NCBI GenBank assembly: GCA_937960725.1
Contig: CALGOY010000193.1
Coordinates: 1 to 20,669, forward strand
Direction of reading: 5' to 3'
DNA: 20,669 nt
Source: an uncultured Bacillota bacterium
GTDB taxonomy: Bacteria; Bacillota; Clostridia; Caldicoprobacterales; UBA3941
Every line of letters starts with the position of its first letter. The stretch's first letter is position 1. Below are positions 1 to 8,394 of this stretch, piece by piece. A program made the position numbers and the translations under genes. Under the pieces are notes generated by a model. It worked only from the letters and a program-made list of their open reading frames with translations. It ran no database searches and was not told the origin of the DNA.

Positions 1-280
1 CCACAGCCTTCTTGCCCAGCTCAATTGTAGCCCTGGTGTTGTTCGTGCCAATTCCCGCTATAATTGGTACATTTACTTCCCTCTTCAATATCCTAAAGAG
101 TTCACATTTTTCCTCATCCGTTAATGTGGGTGCTTCCCCTGTTGTCCCGGATATCACTAAAGCAGTGGTCCCTTCGTCTACTAACTTCTTGGCTAGTTCA
201 ACAGCCTTTGAATAGTTAACATTTAAGTCCTGATCAAAAGGCGTAATCATAGCGGTAATTAATCTTCCCCATTCTTTCAT
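1..280 (-). CDS. dapA: 4-hydroxy-tetrahydrodipicolinate synthase, N-terminal part (cut by window edge)
   Basis: DapA condenses pyruvate with aspartate semialdehyde, the first committed step of the diaminopimelate/lysine branch. Only the first 93 codons are in the window. The protein starts MKEWGRLITAMITPF and shows the family's substrate-binding motif SGTTGEAPTL at about residues 44-53, followed by VPIIAGIGTNNT, all typical of the TIM-barrel DapA family. The ATG at 280 has AGGAGG eight bases upstream. A promoter (TTGTCA, 17 bases, TATAGT) lies in the 86-base gap to the upstream M20 gene, so dapA may be transcribed both from that promoter and by read-through. Other Schiff-base aldolases (NanA, KDG aldolase) share the fold, but asd, dapB and a likely N-acetyl-DAP deacetylase next door favour DapA. 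Confidence 0.93.
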   Translation of the reverse strand, partial: MKEWGRLITAMITPFDQDLNVNYSKAVELAKKLVDEGTTALVISGTTGEAPTLTDEEKCELFRILKREVNVPIIAGIGTNNTRATIELGKKAV

Positions 281-334
281 AGAAACATCCTCCTAACTTC
301 CTTTGGCAATTTATTAATTACACATCGTAATTAT

Positions 335-363
335 ACTATATGCTTCTATAATTAAAATGACAA
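335..363 (-). promoter_or_regulatory. Candidate sigma-A promoter of dapA
   Basis: TTGTCA (363-358) and TATAGT (340-335) are separated by 17 bases on the minus strand; an overlapping TATAAT follows a few bases downstream. It lies directly after the stop codon of the M20 gene and before dapA. The region is AT-rich, so this is a pattern match only. Confidence 0.5.
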
Positions 364-366
364 AGC

Positions 367-1518
367 TTATAAATTATTTAATATATCTACGTATAGCTGT
401 ATTCCGTATAACAAAACCTCTTCATCAAAATTAAAGCGATTGCTATGAAGGGGGTATGCATATCCTTTAGAAGGATTTCCAGTACCTAACAAAAAGTATA
501 CTCCGGGAACTTTTTGCTGATAAAAAGCAAAATCTTCTGCAATCATAAGCGGGGAGGCCTCCACCACGACATCATTATCTAATATATTTTTCACCTTGCT
601 TGTCCATTTCAAATCATTGCTGACCACTGGATAATAAGTTTTTACTTCATATTTTCCCTCTATTCCATAAGCTTTTTCTAGCCCCTGCAATAGATTTAAA
701 ATGTTTGTTTCTATAATGTTATAGACATCATCGCTAAAAGTTCGGACTATCCCTTCCATTTTTACATTTTCAGCCAATTTGTTGCGCACTTCCCCTGCTT
801 CCATCCTTCCTATAGTAACGAGTGCATTTTCCAGGGGATTTATCTTTCGGGTGACTATCGATTGCAGATTCGTTACAAAATAACAAGCAGCCAAAAGAGC
901 ATCTGTACCCCTGTGGGGCATGGCACCATGGGCGCTCTTACCTTTTAAGTTAATATCAAATTCACAAGCTTGTGCCATTAGAGGGCCTGAGCGCAAGCCA
1001 ACCTTGCCCTGCGGAATATCTGGAAACAAATGCAGGCCAAAGATAACATCTACCTTGGGATCTTCTAAAACCCCCTCCTGTATCATCGGGTAGGCGCCAC
1101 CTTCTGTTTCTTCAGCAGGTTGGAATATCAATACTACATCATGCTTTAGACTTTCTTTATTCATGTGCATCCATTTTGCCAACCCCAGCAGTATTGCCAT
1201 ATGTCCATCATGGCCGCATGCATGCATTCTTCCTTTATACCGAGATGCAAAATCTAAGCCAGTTTGCTCTTGCACTTCTAAAGCATCCATATCTGCCCGG
1301 AACGCATATACTCCATTGCTATTCGCGCCTTTAATGACTGCCTTTATTCCCGTATTTGCCAGCAGTTCTATTTTATCAAAATCTAGCTCCTTTAATACCG
1401 AAAGAATATAATCCCTAGTTTTCTCAACTTCAAAGCCAATCTCAGGGTGCTGATGAAGCCATCTTCTATGTTTTGTTACTTCTTCTTTTAAAGTATATAT
1501 ATCATTTTGAACCTTCAC
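367..1518 (-). CDS. M20 family metallo-amidohydrolase, probable N-acetyl-L,L-diaminopimelate deacetylase
   Basis: A complete 383-aa M20D peptidase-family amidohydrolase. Visible family features are HRRWLHQHPEIGFE near the N-terminus, RADMDAL, the metal-binding HACGHDGHM (Cys101, His103), QPAEE (Glu136/137), GLHLFP (His163), the dimerisation-lid stretch around KGKSAHGAMPH, and a C-terminal LHSNRF (His358). These are the metal ligands and catalytic glutamate of the family. The overall match is closest in memory to B. subtilis YkuR, which deacetylates N-acetyl-L,L-diaminopimelate. The position beside dapA, asd and dapB supports that role, but hippurate hydrolases and other N-acyl-amino-acid deacylases look alike, and the partner N-acetyltransferase (dapH) is not in the window. 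I chose the GTG at 1518 because GCGGGGGAAA sits just upstream; an in-frame TTG at 1533 would add five residues but overlaps that ribosome binding site. Confidence 0.72.
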   Translation of the reverse strand: MKVQNDIYTLKEEVTKHRRWLHQHPEIGFEVEKTRDYILSVLKELDFDKIELLANTGIKAVIKGANSNGVYAFRADMDALEVQEQTGLDFASRYKGRMHACGHDGHMAILLGLAKWMHMNKESLKHDVVLIFQPAEETEGGAYPMIQEGVLEDPKVDVIFGLHLFPDIPQGKVGLRSGPLMAQACEFDINLKGKSAHGAMPHRGTDALLAACYFVTNLQSIVTRKINPLENALVTIGRMEAGEVRNKLAENVKMEGIVRTFSDDVYNIIETNILNLLQGLEKAYGIEGKYEVKTYYPVVSNDLKWTSKVKNILDNDVVVEASPLMIAEDFAFYQQKVPGVYFLLGTGNPSKGYAYPLHSNRFNFDEEVLLYGIQLYVDILNNL

Positions 1519-1562
1519 ATCTTTCCCCCGCAATCATATAATTATATTAGCTATTTAGTTTT

Positions 1563-1591
1563 ATAATACCTTTTTTTAAATTAAATATCAA
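1563..1591 (-). promoter_or_regulatory. Candidate sigma-A promoter of the M20 gene
   Basis: On the minus strand TTGATA (1591-1586), 17 bases, TATTAT (1568-1563), about 40 bases before the GTG start. It is back-to-back with the plus-strand asd promoter, the two -35 boxes being about 20 bases apart. Confidence 0.55.
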
Positions 1592-1612
1592 TGGATGAAT
1601 TGTTATTATTGT

Positions 1613-1641
1613 TTGACAATATAATAAATGGATGGTATTAT
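1613..1641 (+). promoter_or_regulatory. Sigma-A promoter of the lysine-riboswitch/asd/dapB operon
   Basis: TTGACA (1613-1618), 17-base spacer, TATTAT (1636-1641), placing the transcript start about 10-15 bases before the riboswitch P1 helix. The -35 box lies in a short inverted repeat, TATTGT-ttg-ACAATA (1607-1621), which could be an operator but may be chance in AT-rich DNA. Confidence 0.75.
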
Positions 1642-1660
1642 ATTAAAAAAAATAATATAG

Positions 1661-1834
1661 GCAGTTTAGAGGTGCATCTTTTATTAGTAGGCTGCTGGAG
1701 AAGTCGGGATACGATGAAGGCGCTGAAAGGAAAAGATGCCGAAGGATGCAGCAAGCCCGAGGGCTGTATCCTGATCTAAGGGTGAATAACTCTTAGATTG
1801 TCATCAAATTTCGGTTTGATGGAGCGCTAACTGC
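1661..1834 (+). ncRNA. Lysine riboswitch (L box) aptamer
   Basis: The stretch has the L-box core in order: AGAGGTGC (1667-1674), AGTA, GAAGGCGCTGAAAGG, AGATGCCGAAG, GGGCTGTATCCTGATCT, TGTCATC and finally GATGGAGCGCTAA. The ends close a P1 helix: GCAGTTTAG (from 1661) pairs with CTAACTGC (1827-1834), with one bulge. TGTCATC and GATGGAG flank a short hairpin, as in the family. It lies between a good promoter and asd, the expected place for lysine feedback control of the aspartate pathway. L boxes in Firmicutes usually turn expression off when lysine is bound. Confidence 0.93.
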
Positions 1835-1919
1835 TTTCTCAGTATATGAATATAGTAGATACCCAAAGGGTATTTACATAGCCCTATGGTATTCTACGAA
1901 TTCTATGCTATGAAAGCAC

Positions 1920-1950
1920 GCGGCTGGTAAAACACATCAGCCGCTATTTT
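1920..1950 (+). terminator. Riboswitch expression-platform terminator upstream of asd
   Basis: GCGGCTG (1920-1926) and CAGCCGC (1938-1944) form a 7-bp GC-rich stem with an 11-base loop, followed by TATTTT. A competing structure lies between aptamer and terminator: GTAGATACC (about 1856-1864) can pair with GGTATTCTAC further on. This fits transcription termination as the control mode. The U tract is imperfect. Confidence 0.7.
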
Positions 1951-2016
1951 ACTAGATGAACTAAAATGCCTATAATTTATAACCAAATAAATATATAGAT
2001 GCGGGAGGAAAAAGTT

Positions 2017-3027
2017 ATGAGAAAATATAATTTAGCCGTTGTTGGAGCCACAGGCATGGTAGGGCGTAAATTTTTAGAAGTACTTGAAGAAAGGCAGCTT
2101 CCAATTGAAAATTATTACCTATTTGCTTCCGCCCGGTCGGCCGGCACCACTATTCCGTTTATGGGTAAAGATTATGTTGTCGAAGAGCTGACTGAAAGCT
2201 GTTTCGATGGAAAAAACATTGACATTGCACTGTTTTCAGCTGGTGCAAGTGTCAGCAAAGTTTTTGCACCTATAGCTGTGGAAAAAGGAATTGTTGTTAT
2301 CGACAACAGCAGCGCATGGAGAATGGACGAAGATGTACCCCTTGTGGTGCCTGAAGTTAACCCTGAAGATATCAAGAAGCATAAGGGAATCATTGCAAAT
2401 CCCAACTGTTCCACAATCCAAGCAGTCGTGGCACTAAAACCCCTTCATGACCGATACAAAATTAAAAGAATTATATATTCTACTTATCAGGCAGTTTCAG
2501 GAGCAGGGGTCCAGGGCTATAATGATCTCAAGGACGGTATAGATGGAAAACCACCCCAAAAATTCCCTCACCCAATATTTGGAAATTGTATACCGCATAT
2601 AGCTGATGTCGTAGAAAATGGATACACTAAAGAAAAAAAGACCATGAAAGAAGAAACCAAAACAACACTAGGGGACTATAGCTTAAGGATTACAGCCACC
2701 ACAGTTCGAGTTCCTGTTTTCCATGGGCATAGCGAATCTATAAACGTGGAGTTTGAAAAACCCTTTGACTTAGATGAGCTAAAACAGATATTAGCCGATG
2801 CGCCTGGCATAGTACTAGTAGATAATCCTGCTGAAAATCAATACCCCATGCCAATTACTGCTGAGAATAAGGACGAAGTCTTCGTCGGCCGCATCCGTAG
2901 GGATGAAAGTGTTGAAAACGGCATCAATCTTTGGGTAGTAGCAGATAATATCCGTAAGGGAGCTGCCACCAATACCGTTCAAATTGCAGAAAAACTCATA
3001 GAATATTGGGCAAATGGACAGCTATAA
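2017..3027 (+). CDS. asd: Aspartate-semialdehyde dehydrogenase
   Basis: Reduces aspartyl phosphate to aspartate semialdehyde with NADPH, the branch-point precursor for lysine/DAP and threonine/methionine. The 336-aa product has the N-terminal nucleotide-binding motif VVGATGMVGR (about residues 8-17), the active-site NPNCSTIQ with Cys131, the SGAG/GYND region and the C-terminal RVPVFHGHSES with the catalytic His. Length is normal for the bacterial family. I start it at 2017, eight bases after GGGAGG; the in-frame ATG at 1999 lies before that ribosome binding site and would add six residues. It is the first gene after the lysine riboswitch and is followed 28 bases later by dapB, so the two probably form one lysine-repressed operon. 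The stop codon is intact and I saw no unusual residues. Confidence 0.96.
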   Translation: MRKYNLAVVGATGMVGRKFLEVLEERQLPIENYYLFASARSAGTTIPFMGKDYVVEELTESCFDGKNIDIALFSAGASVSKVFAPIAVEKGIVVIDNSSAWRMDEDVPLVVPEVNPEDIKKHKGIIANPNCSTIQAVVALKPLHDRYKIKRIIYSTYQAVSGAGVQGYNDLKDGIDGKPPQKFPHPIFGNCIPHIADVVENGYTKEKKTMKEETKTTLGDYSLRITATTVRVPVFHGHSESINVEFEKPFDLDELKQILADAPGIVLVDNPAENQYPMPITAENKDEVFVGRIRRDESVENGINLWVVADNIRKGAATNTVQIAEKLIEYWANGQL

Positions 3028-3055
3028 TTTAACGAATGGAGAGTGACCTAAACAA

Positions 3056-4276
3056 ATGATGCGAATCATTATTAATGGATGCAATGGGAAAATGGGGCGA
3101 GTGCTATCCCAAATAGCATCAGAGCAACCAGATATAGAAATAGTAGCAGGAATAGACAGGGTAACCGAAGCTAATGAAAATCCCTATCCTGTCTATTCCT
3201 CCTTATCTGAATGCCCGCTGGATTGCGATGTAATAATAGACTTTTCAGTACCTCAAGCCCTTTCCGGTTTATTAGAAGAGGCCGTTAAACGAAATATACC
3301 ACTAATTATCGCCACAACAGGGCATAGTGAAAAGGACCTGGTACAGATTGAAGAGGCAAGCAGTAAAATCCCTATATTTAAAGCTGCTAATATGTCCCTA
3401 GGAGTCAATCTAATGTATGAATTAGTTCAAAAAGCTGCTCAAGCACTAGGGGACTCCTTCGATATCGAAATAATAGAAAAACATCACAATCAAAAAATCG
3501 ACTCTCCCAGCGGCACTGCATACGCATTAGCCGATGCTATAAATAAGGTTTTTCTGGGCTCAAAAAATTATGTGTTTGGAAGACATTCAAAAAACGATCG
3601 GAGATCCCCAGCAGAAATTGGTATCCACGCAGTAAGAGGAGGCACTATTGTAGGAGAGCATACTGTAATTTTTGCGGGTAATGACGAAGTGCTTGAGATT
3701 ACCCATACCGCCCAGTCTAAACATATTTTTGCCGTTGGAGCATTATTAGCAGCGCGATTCATCGTTGGAAAATCCAGTGGAATTTATGATATGCAAGACC
3801 TTTTAAAAGAAAAAAGCAGTGTCACCAATGTATATTCTACGCAAGCATATATGATGGTATCTTTCTATCAGTTGCCTAATAATCCCGATGCAATAAACCT
3901 GCTATTTAAAGCATTAGCAGATAAAAATATAATCGTTGATATGATAAGCCAGACTACTAATAGCAACGAAAGTATTGATATTTGTATTACCGTTCCTGTA
4001 TCCGAGAAAGATAATGTTGTAGCAATTTTGAAAGATGTTTCTAATAAATTGAATGGGATGAACTTTGAAATAAACGATAACATTGCCAAATTAACCGTTG
4101 AAGGCCCTGGCATGGAATATCAATCGGGAATAGCAGCAAAAGTTTTTAAGGCCCTTGCAAGGCAAGGGATCTTAGTTAGGGCTGTTAGTACTTCTGAAAC
4201 TAAAATTTCATGTATTATCGATCAAATATTTGAAAAAAATGCTATAGAAGCCTTGATAGAAGCATTTAATCTATAA
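3056..4276 (+). CDS. dapB: 4-hydroxy-tetrahydrodipicolinate reductase fused to C-terminal aspartokinase-type ACT domain pair
   Basis: DapB reduces the DapA product to tetrahydrodipicolinate with NAD(P)H. Residues 1-255 form a complete DapB: nucleotide-binding GCNGKMGR (8-15), DFSVP, ATTGH, the catalytic EKHHNQKIDSPSGTA (141-155; His143, His144, Lys147) and the closing GIYDMQDLL. Normal DapB is about 240-270 aa and ends there. This one continues to 406 aa. Residues 256-406 read like the regulatory end of a lysine-sensitive aspartokinase: VSFYQLPNNP, ALADKNIIVDMISQ, then AKLTVEGPGM, GIAAKVFKALARQGI and VSTSETKISCIID, two ACT units as in B. subtilis LysC. No kinase domain is present. I infer allosteric feedback, probably by lysine, on the reductase. 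GGAGAGTGA (3038-3046) precedes tandem ATGs at 3056 and 3059; either may be used. It is the last gene of the riboswitch operon. Confidence 0.93.
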   Translation: MMRIIINGCNGKMGRVLSQIASEQPDIEIVAGIDRVTEANENPYPVYSSLSECPLDCDVIIDFSVPQALSGLLEEAVKRNIPLIIATTGHSEKDLVQIEEASSKIPIFKAANMSLGVNLMYELVQKAAQALGDSFDIEIIEKHHNQKIDSPSGTAYALADAINKVFLGSKNYVFGRHSKNDRRSPAEIGIHAVRGGTIVGEHTVIFAGNDEVLEITHTAQSKHIFAVGALLAARFIVGKSSGIYDMQDLLKEKSSVTNVYSTQAYMMVSFYQLPNNPDAINLLFKALADKNIIVDMISQTTNSNESIDICITVPVSEKDNVVAILKDVSNKLNGMNFEINDNIAKLTVEGPGMEYQSGIAAKVFKALARQGILVRAVSTSETKISCIIDQIFEKNAIEALIEAFNL

Positions 4277-4296
4277 TATTTATCAAAAAAATAACA

Positions 4297-4346
4297 AAAG
4301 AGCTGGTATGCAGCAGATTGTTAGTCTGCCGTATACCAGCTTTTTT
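4297..4346. terminator. Bidirectional terminator between dapB and the cob(I)alamin adenosyltransferase gene
   Basis: GCTGGTAT (4302-4309) pairs with ATACCAGC (4333-4340), and an inner GCAGA/TCTGC (4312-4316/4325-4329) extends the stem. A T6 run follows on the plus strand and an A-rich run precedes, giving a U tract on the minus strand too. It lies between convergent genes and overlaps the stop codon of the minus-strand gene. Confidence 0.9.
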
Positions 4347-4875
4347 ATAATTCTATCCCTTCTCTTGCTGGTACTCCCAATTGAGAATAATGTTTTATCG
4401 CCTTCATCTCCGTAATCAGGTCAGCCCTCTCTGCAATTGCCTCAGGCACATTTCTACCCGTTAAAATAAGCTCCATTCCCTCCGGCTTATTATCTACAAT
4501 ATCGCAAACCTGTTCAACGCTGACCAAGCCTCCGTGGATGGCAGCCATAATTTCATCCAATATTAGAATGTCGCAGGCCTCATCCTTCATATACTCATCC
4601 AGCTCTTGAAGTTGTTTTTGGGTTTTTTCTTTTAGTTCTTGTTTTTCCTTCTCAGAAAGCTCCCAGAAAAATTTATCGGTTTCAGCAAAACGAATTATAT
4701 GAAATTGAGGAGAAAGTTTTTTAACGCCTTCCAGCTCTCCCGTAAAAACACCTTTTAAAAATTGTATCATTATTACCTTCAGACCTCTGCCTGCTGCCCT
4801 AACTCCCAGTCCGATAGCTGCTGTGGTTTTGCCCTTTCCATCTCCAGTATACACCTGCACATATCCTTTTTTCAT
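4345..4875 (-). CDS. cobO: Cob(I)alamin adenosyltransferase (CobA/CobO/BtuR type)
   Basis: Transfers the adenosyl group of ATP to reduced corrinoid, making adenosylcobalamin. The 176-aa protein has the P-loop GDGKGKTTAA at residues 11-20, the IQFLKG stretch, the Walker-B-like DILILDEIMAAI, LTGRNVPEAIAERADLITEM and the C-terminal KHYSQLGVPAREGIEL, all typical of the CobA/BtuR family rather than the PduO or EutT types. AAGGAGAG precedes the ATG. It follows purD by 39 bases with no terminator visible between them, so it is probably the last gene of the purine transcript and ends at the bidirectional terminator. No other cobalamin gene is in the window, so a role in corrinoid salvage rather than de novo synthesis cannot be excluded. 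Confidence 0.92.
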   Translation of the reverse strand: MKKGYVQVYTGDGKGKTTAAIGLGVRAAGRGLKVIMIQFLKGVFTGELEGVKKLSPQFHIIRFAETDKFFWELSEKEKQELKEKTQKQLQELDEYMKDEACDILILDEIMAAIHGGLVSVEQVCDIVDNKPEGMELILTGRNVPEAIAERADLITEMKAIKHYSQLGVPAREGIEL

Positions 4876-4914
4876 AGGCTCTCTCCTTACGTAATTTATA
4901 GCTTCTACCTTATC

Positions 4915-6174
4915 CTACTTTATCCCAATATCCTTCCTATAATACATGTCGGTAAAACTGACCAGCTTTACTTTTTCATATACTTTTTCTATAGCTTTGT
5001 CCAGATTCTCCGATACAGCAGTGATACCAAGAACTCGGCCGCCATTGGTATAGTACTTTCCGTTTTTCTTTATCGTCCCCGCATGGAATACTAATGTATC
5101 CGTACCATCCTCTAAGGCTTCAAGCCCGAAAATCTCATATCCCTTCTTATAATCACCGGGATAACCTCCTGAAGCCAGGATTACACAGACAGCTGCATTA
5201 TCCTCCCACTGTATATCTATTTTATCCAGTTCTTCATCTATTACTGCCAAAAAAATGTCTATCAAATCGGTCTTTAACCTGGGAAGTATCACCTGGGTCT
5301 CCGGATCTCCAAATCGAGCATTGTACTCGAGTACCTTCGGTCCCTTTTCAGTCAGTATAAGTCCAAAGTACAATACCCCTTTAAACGGACAGCCTTCTTG
5401 CCTCATAGCCTTTACGGTAGGCTCCATGATAGTTTTTTCAACTTCTTCTGCAATATCTGGAGTGTAGACCCGGCTGGGGGAAAAAGTCCCCATCCCCCCA
5501 GTATTGGGCCCCCTATCCCCATCATAGGCCCTCTTATGATCTTGGGAGCTTACCATGGGTACTATCGTTTTTCCATCTGTAAAAGCCAGCACAGACACTT
5601 CAGTTCCAGTTAAGAATTCTTCAATTACTACTCGCTTTCCTGCATTTCCAAATATTTTTTCTACCATAATTGCATTTAAGGCTTCTTGTGCCTGCTCTCT
5701 ATCTTCAGCTATAATTACACCCTTCCCCAAAGCCAGCCCATCGGCTTTTATTACCAAGGGATAGTCTGCTGCCTTTATATACGCTACCGCCTCTTCATAA
5801 TCATCAAAAACTTCATACTCCGCTGTAGGAATATTATATTTTTTCATCAGCCCTTTAGCAAACACTTTGCTACTTTCTATTTGAGCCGCTTTCTTATTAG
5901 GCCCAAAAGCCTTAAGGCCTTCTGCTTCTAAAGCATCTACCATCCCCAAGGCCAAGGGATCATCGGGAGCTACTACAGTTAGATCAATCTGATTATCCTT
6001 TGCAAACTGTACCATACCATCAATGTCGGTAGCCCTAATATCTACACACTCCGCGATTTCTGATATCCCACCATTTCCCGGAGCGCAGTAGATTTTAGAT
6101 ACCTTTGGACTCTGGCTAATTTTCCATACAATGGCGTGTTCCCTTCCGCCTCCTCCGACTACTAATACCTTCAC
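4915..6174 (-). CDS. purD: Phosphoribosylamine-glycine ligase (GAR synthetase)
   Basis: Catalyses the second step of purine synthesis, joining glycine to 5-phosphoribosylamine with ATP. The 419-aa protein is full length: N-terminal GGGGREHAIVWKI, the ATP-grasp stretch YPLVIKADGLALGKGVIIAE, PNTGGMGTFSPS, and the metal-binding LEYNARFGDPETQ. It starts with GTG at 6174, preceded by GGGTGGGAT, 16 bases after purH stops. It sits in the purE-F-M-N-H-D series. Its substrate phosphoribosylamine is unstable and is also the PurF product, so co-expression with purF is expected. Nothing odd seen in the sequence. Confidence 0.97.
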   Translation of the reverse strand: MKVLVVGGGGREHAIVWKISQSPKVSKIYCAPGNGGISEIAECVDIRATDIDGMVQFAKDNQIDLTVVAPDDPLALGMVDALEAEGLKAFGPNKKAAQIESSKVFAKGLMKKYNIPTAEYEVFDDYEEAVAYIKAADYPLVIKADGLALGKGVIIAEDREQAQEALNAIMVEKIFGNAGKRVVIEEFLTGTEVSVLAFTDGKTIVPMVSSQDHKRAYDGDRGPNTGGMGTFSPSRVYTPDIAEEVEKTIMEPTVKAMRQEGCPFKGVLYFGLILTEKGPKVLEYNARFGDPETQVILPRLKTDLIDIFLAVIDEELDKIDIQWEDNAAVCVILASGGYPGDYKKGYEIFGLEALEDGTDTLVFHAGTIKKNGKYYTNGGRVLGITAVSENLDKAIEKVYEKVKLVSFTDMYYRKDIGIK

Positions 6175-6190
6175 CTTATCATCCCACCCT

Positions 6191-7741
6191 TTAATGCTTA
6201 AAATGCCGCATTCCTGTAAATATCATAGCTATTCCATATTTATTACATGCATCGATAGACTCCTGATCCCTTATGGAGCCTCCTGGCTGTATGATCGCTG
6301 TAATTCCTGCTTTAGCAGCCGCTTCTACGCAGTCGGGGAAAGGAAAGAATGCATCTGAGGCCATCACAGCCCCTTTCACCTTATCGCCGCTTCTTTCTAT
6401 AGCCTGTTCGGCTGCCCATATTCTATTGACTTGCCCAGGTCCTATTCCTAGGGATTGCTTGTCCTTAGCTATTGCAATTCCATTGGACTTTGTATGCTTT
6501 ACTACCTTCCACGCGAAGATCAAATCTTCCATTTCCTTCTCTGTAGGCTTTTTCTCAGTAACTACCTTTAAATCTGACAATTCTGGAAGCAGCTCATAGT
6601 TTTCCTGCTGCACCAGCAGCCCTCCATAAACTTTCTTCATATCCCACACATCTTTTCTTCTAGGCCCTTGTATATCCTCCAGCTGCAATATGCGGATATT
6701 TTTCTTTTTAGTCAATACTTCCAGCGCCTCCTCCGTATATGAAGGAGCTACTACTATTTCAATGAAAATCTTATTGATTTCCTCCGCAGTTTTCCTGTCT
6801 ATCTCCCTATTGGCTGCTACTATACCCCCAAAGATTGAAACCGGATCCGCTTCATAAGCTTTTTTATATGCTTCATAGATAGTTGGAGCGCTGGCGACGC
6901 CACAGGGATTAGCGTGCTTAACAGCAACGACGGTCGGTTCGTCAAATTCATACAGAAGGGATAGGGCTCCGTTAGCATCATTTATATTGTTAAAGGATAA
7001 CTCCTTGCCATGAAGCTGCTTTGCATTTACAAGGCTTCCTGGATAATTTCCTACTTCACGGTAAAAAACTGCGCTTTGATGCGGGTTTTCTCCATACCGC
7101 ATGGATTGTACCTTTTCAAAAGTCAATGTCAATAATTCTGGATATTCCTCAGAATCCGACTGTTTTCTAAAATACTCGGCTATCAACGCATCATAATGGG
7201 CCGTGTGTTCAAAAACCTTCGCTGCCAATGAAAATTTAGTCTGCCTTGACACTTCCCCTTTATTTTCTAGCTCATCTATTACCTTCGGATAGTCATCGGG
7301 ATCCACAACCACTACTACATCCTGGCTATTTTTAGCGGCAGCCCTCAATAGGGTTGGCCCTCCTATATCTATATTTTCAATAGCTTCTTCTAATTTTACA
7401 TCCTCTTTTAAGATAGTTTCTTTGAAAGGATATAGATTTATTACTACAAAATCGATAGGCTGGATTCCTAAATCCGAAAGCTGTCTCATATGCTCTTCAT
7501 TGCTCCTAATAGCCAAAATTCCTGCATGAATATTAGGATGCAATGTTTTTACCCTTCCATCTAAGCATTCTGGGAAACCTGTCAGCTCGCTTACTCCTGT
7601 GACAGGAATACCTGCTTCCCTAAGAACCCTTGCTGTCCCTCCAGTAGATATTATCTCCACCCCTAGTTGATGTAACTTTGATGCAAATTCTACAATTCCC
7701 GTCTTATCAGATACGCTAATAAGTGCACGTTTTTTCATCAT
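6191..7741 (-). CDS. purH: Bifunctional AICAR transformylase / IMP cyclohydrolase
   Basis: Carries out the last two steps to IMP: formyl transfer from 10-formyl-THF to AICAR, then ring closure. At 516 aa it is normal length. The N-terminal cyclohydrolase domain shows [21 protein letters not shown] and [16 protein letters not shown] (Lys65). The C-terminal transformylase domain has [10 protein letters not shown], the catalytic Lys-His pair in [11 protein letters not shown] (275-276) and [10 protein letters not shown]. Start ATG at 7741 (a second ATG follows directly) with GGGAGGAG upstream, 23 bases after purN. All key motifs are present. Confidence 0.97.
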   Translation of the reverse strand: MMKKRALISVSDKTGIVEFASKLHQLGVEIISTGGTARVLREAGIPVTGVSELTGFPECLDGRVKTLHPNIHAGILAIRSNEEHMRQLSDLGIQPIDFVVINLYPFKETILKEDVKLEEAIENIDIGGPTLLRAAAKNSQDVVVVVDPDDYPKVIDELENKGEVSRQTKFSLAAKVFEHTAHYDALIAEYFRKQSDSEEYPELLTLTFEKVQSMRYGENPHQSAVFYREVGNYPGSLVNAKQLHGKELSFNNINDANGALSLLYEFDEPTVVAVKHANPCGVASAPTIYEAYKKAYEADPVSIFGGIVAANREIDRKTAEEINKIFIEIVVAPSYTEEALEVLTKKKNIRILQLEDIQGPRRKDVWDMKKVYGGLLVQQENYELLPELSDLKVVTEKKPTEKEMEDLIFAWKVVKHTKSNGIAIAKDKQSLGIGPGQVNRIWAAEQAIERSGDKVKGAVMASDAFFPFPDCVEAAAKAGITAIIQPGGSIRDQESIDACNKYGIAMIFTGMRHFKH

Positions 7742-7764
7742 ATATCTCCTCCCATATAGATTTA

Positions 7765-8394
7765 TCAGATATCTAGAGGCTCTATCATTACCTTTCTTCC
7801 CTGGACCTGGAGCCTATCCTCCACCCACAGCTTAACCGCCTTAGGCAGCAATTCGTGTTCCACTTCCAAAACTCTTTTAGCCAGACTTTCTACATCGTCG
7901 TCTGGCTGCACTAGGACAGGCTTTTGTAAAATGATAGGCCCTGTATCCGTCCCATAATCTACAAAATGTACCGTAGCTCCTGTCACCTTAACCCCATAAT
8001 CCAATACAGCCTGATGAACCTTTTTTCCGTAATATCCCTTACCACAGAAAGCAGGTATCAATGAGGGATGGATGTTTATAATCCTGTTTTTATACCTATC
8101 TACTACTTCGGGGGAAAGTATGCTTAGATAGCCTGCCAGGACCACCAAGTCCACCTTATATTTTTCCAACTCATCTAGGATAGCCTTATTGAATTCATAT
8201 TCATCGGTATAATCTTTCTTAGATATCACTGCTGTGGGAATGCCGTGATTTTTTGCCCTCTCTAGGCCATAAGCGTTGGCCCTATTTGAGATAACGATCT
8301 CAATTGAGGCAGATATATAGCCGCTTTCTATTTTATCTATAAGGGCCTGAAGATTGCTGCCTCCCCCGGATATTAGTACGCCTAGCTTTTTCAT
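7765..8394 (-). CDS. purN: Phosphoribosylglycinamide formyltransferase (GAR transformylase)
   Basis: Transfers a formyl group from 10-formyl-THF to GAR. The 209-aa protein has [14 protein letters not shown] at the N-terminus, the catalytic Asn107 and His109 in [11 protein letters not shown] and the catalytic aspartate in [10 protein letters not shown]. The stretch [14 protein letters not shown] replaces the AFPGxH form of enterobacterial enzymes and is the form I associate with Clostridia. Its start overlaps the purM stop by four bases, indicating translational coupling. Confidence 0.96.
   Translation of the reverse strand: MKKLGVLISGGGSNLQALIDKIESGYISASIEIVISNRANAYGLERAKNHGIPTAVISKKDYTDEYEFNKAILDELEKYKVDLVVLAGYLSILSPEVVDRYKNRIINIHPSLIPAFCGKGYYGKKVHQAVLDYGVKVTGATVHFVDYGTDTGPIILQKPVLVQPDDDVESLAKRVLEVEHELLPKAVKLWVEDRLQVQGRKVMIEPLDI

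Noticed and set aside
1591..1779. A 62-codon plus-strand open frame upstream of asd
   Set aside because: It spans the promoter and the lysine riboswitch aptamer, has no ribosome binding site and no recognisable protein features.
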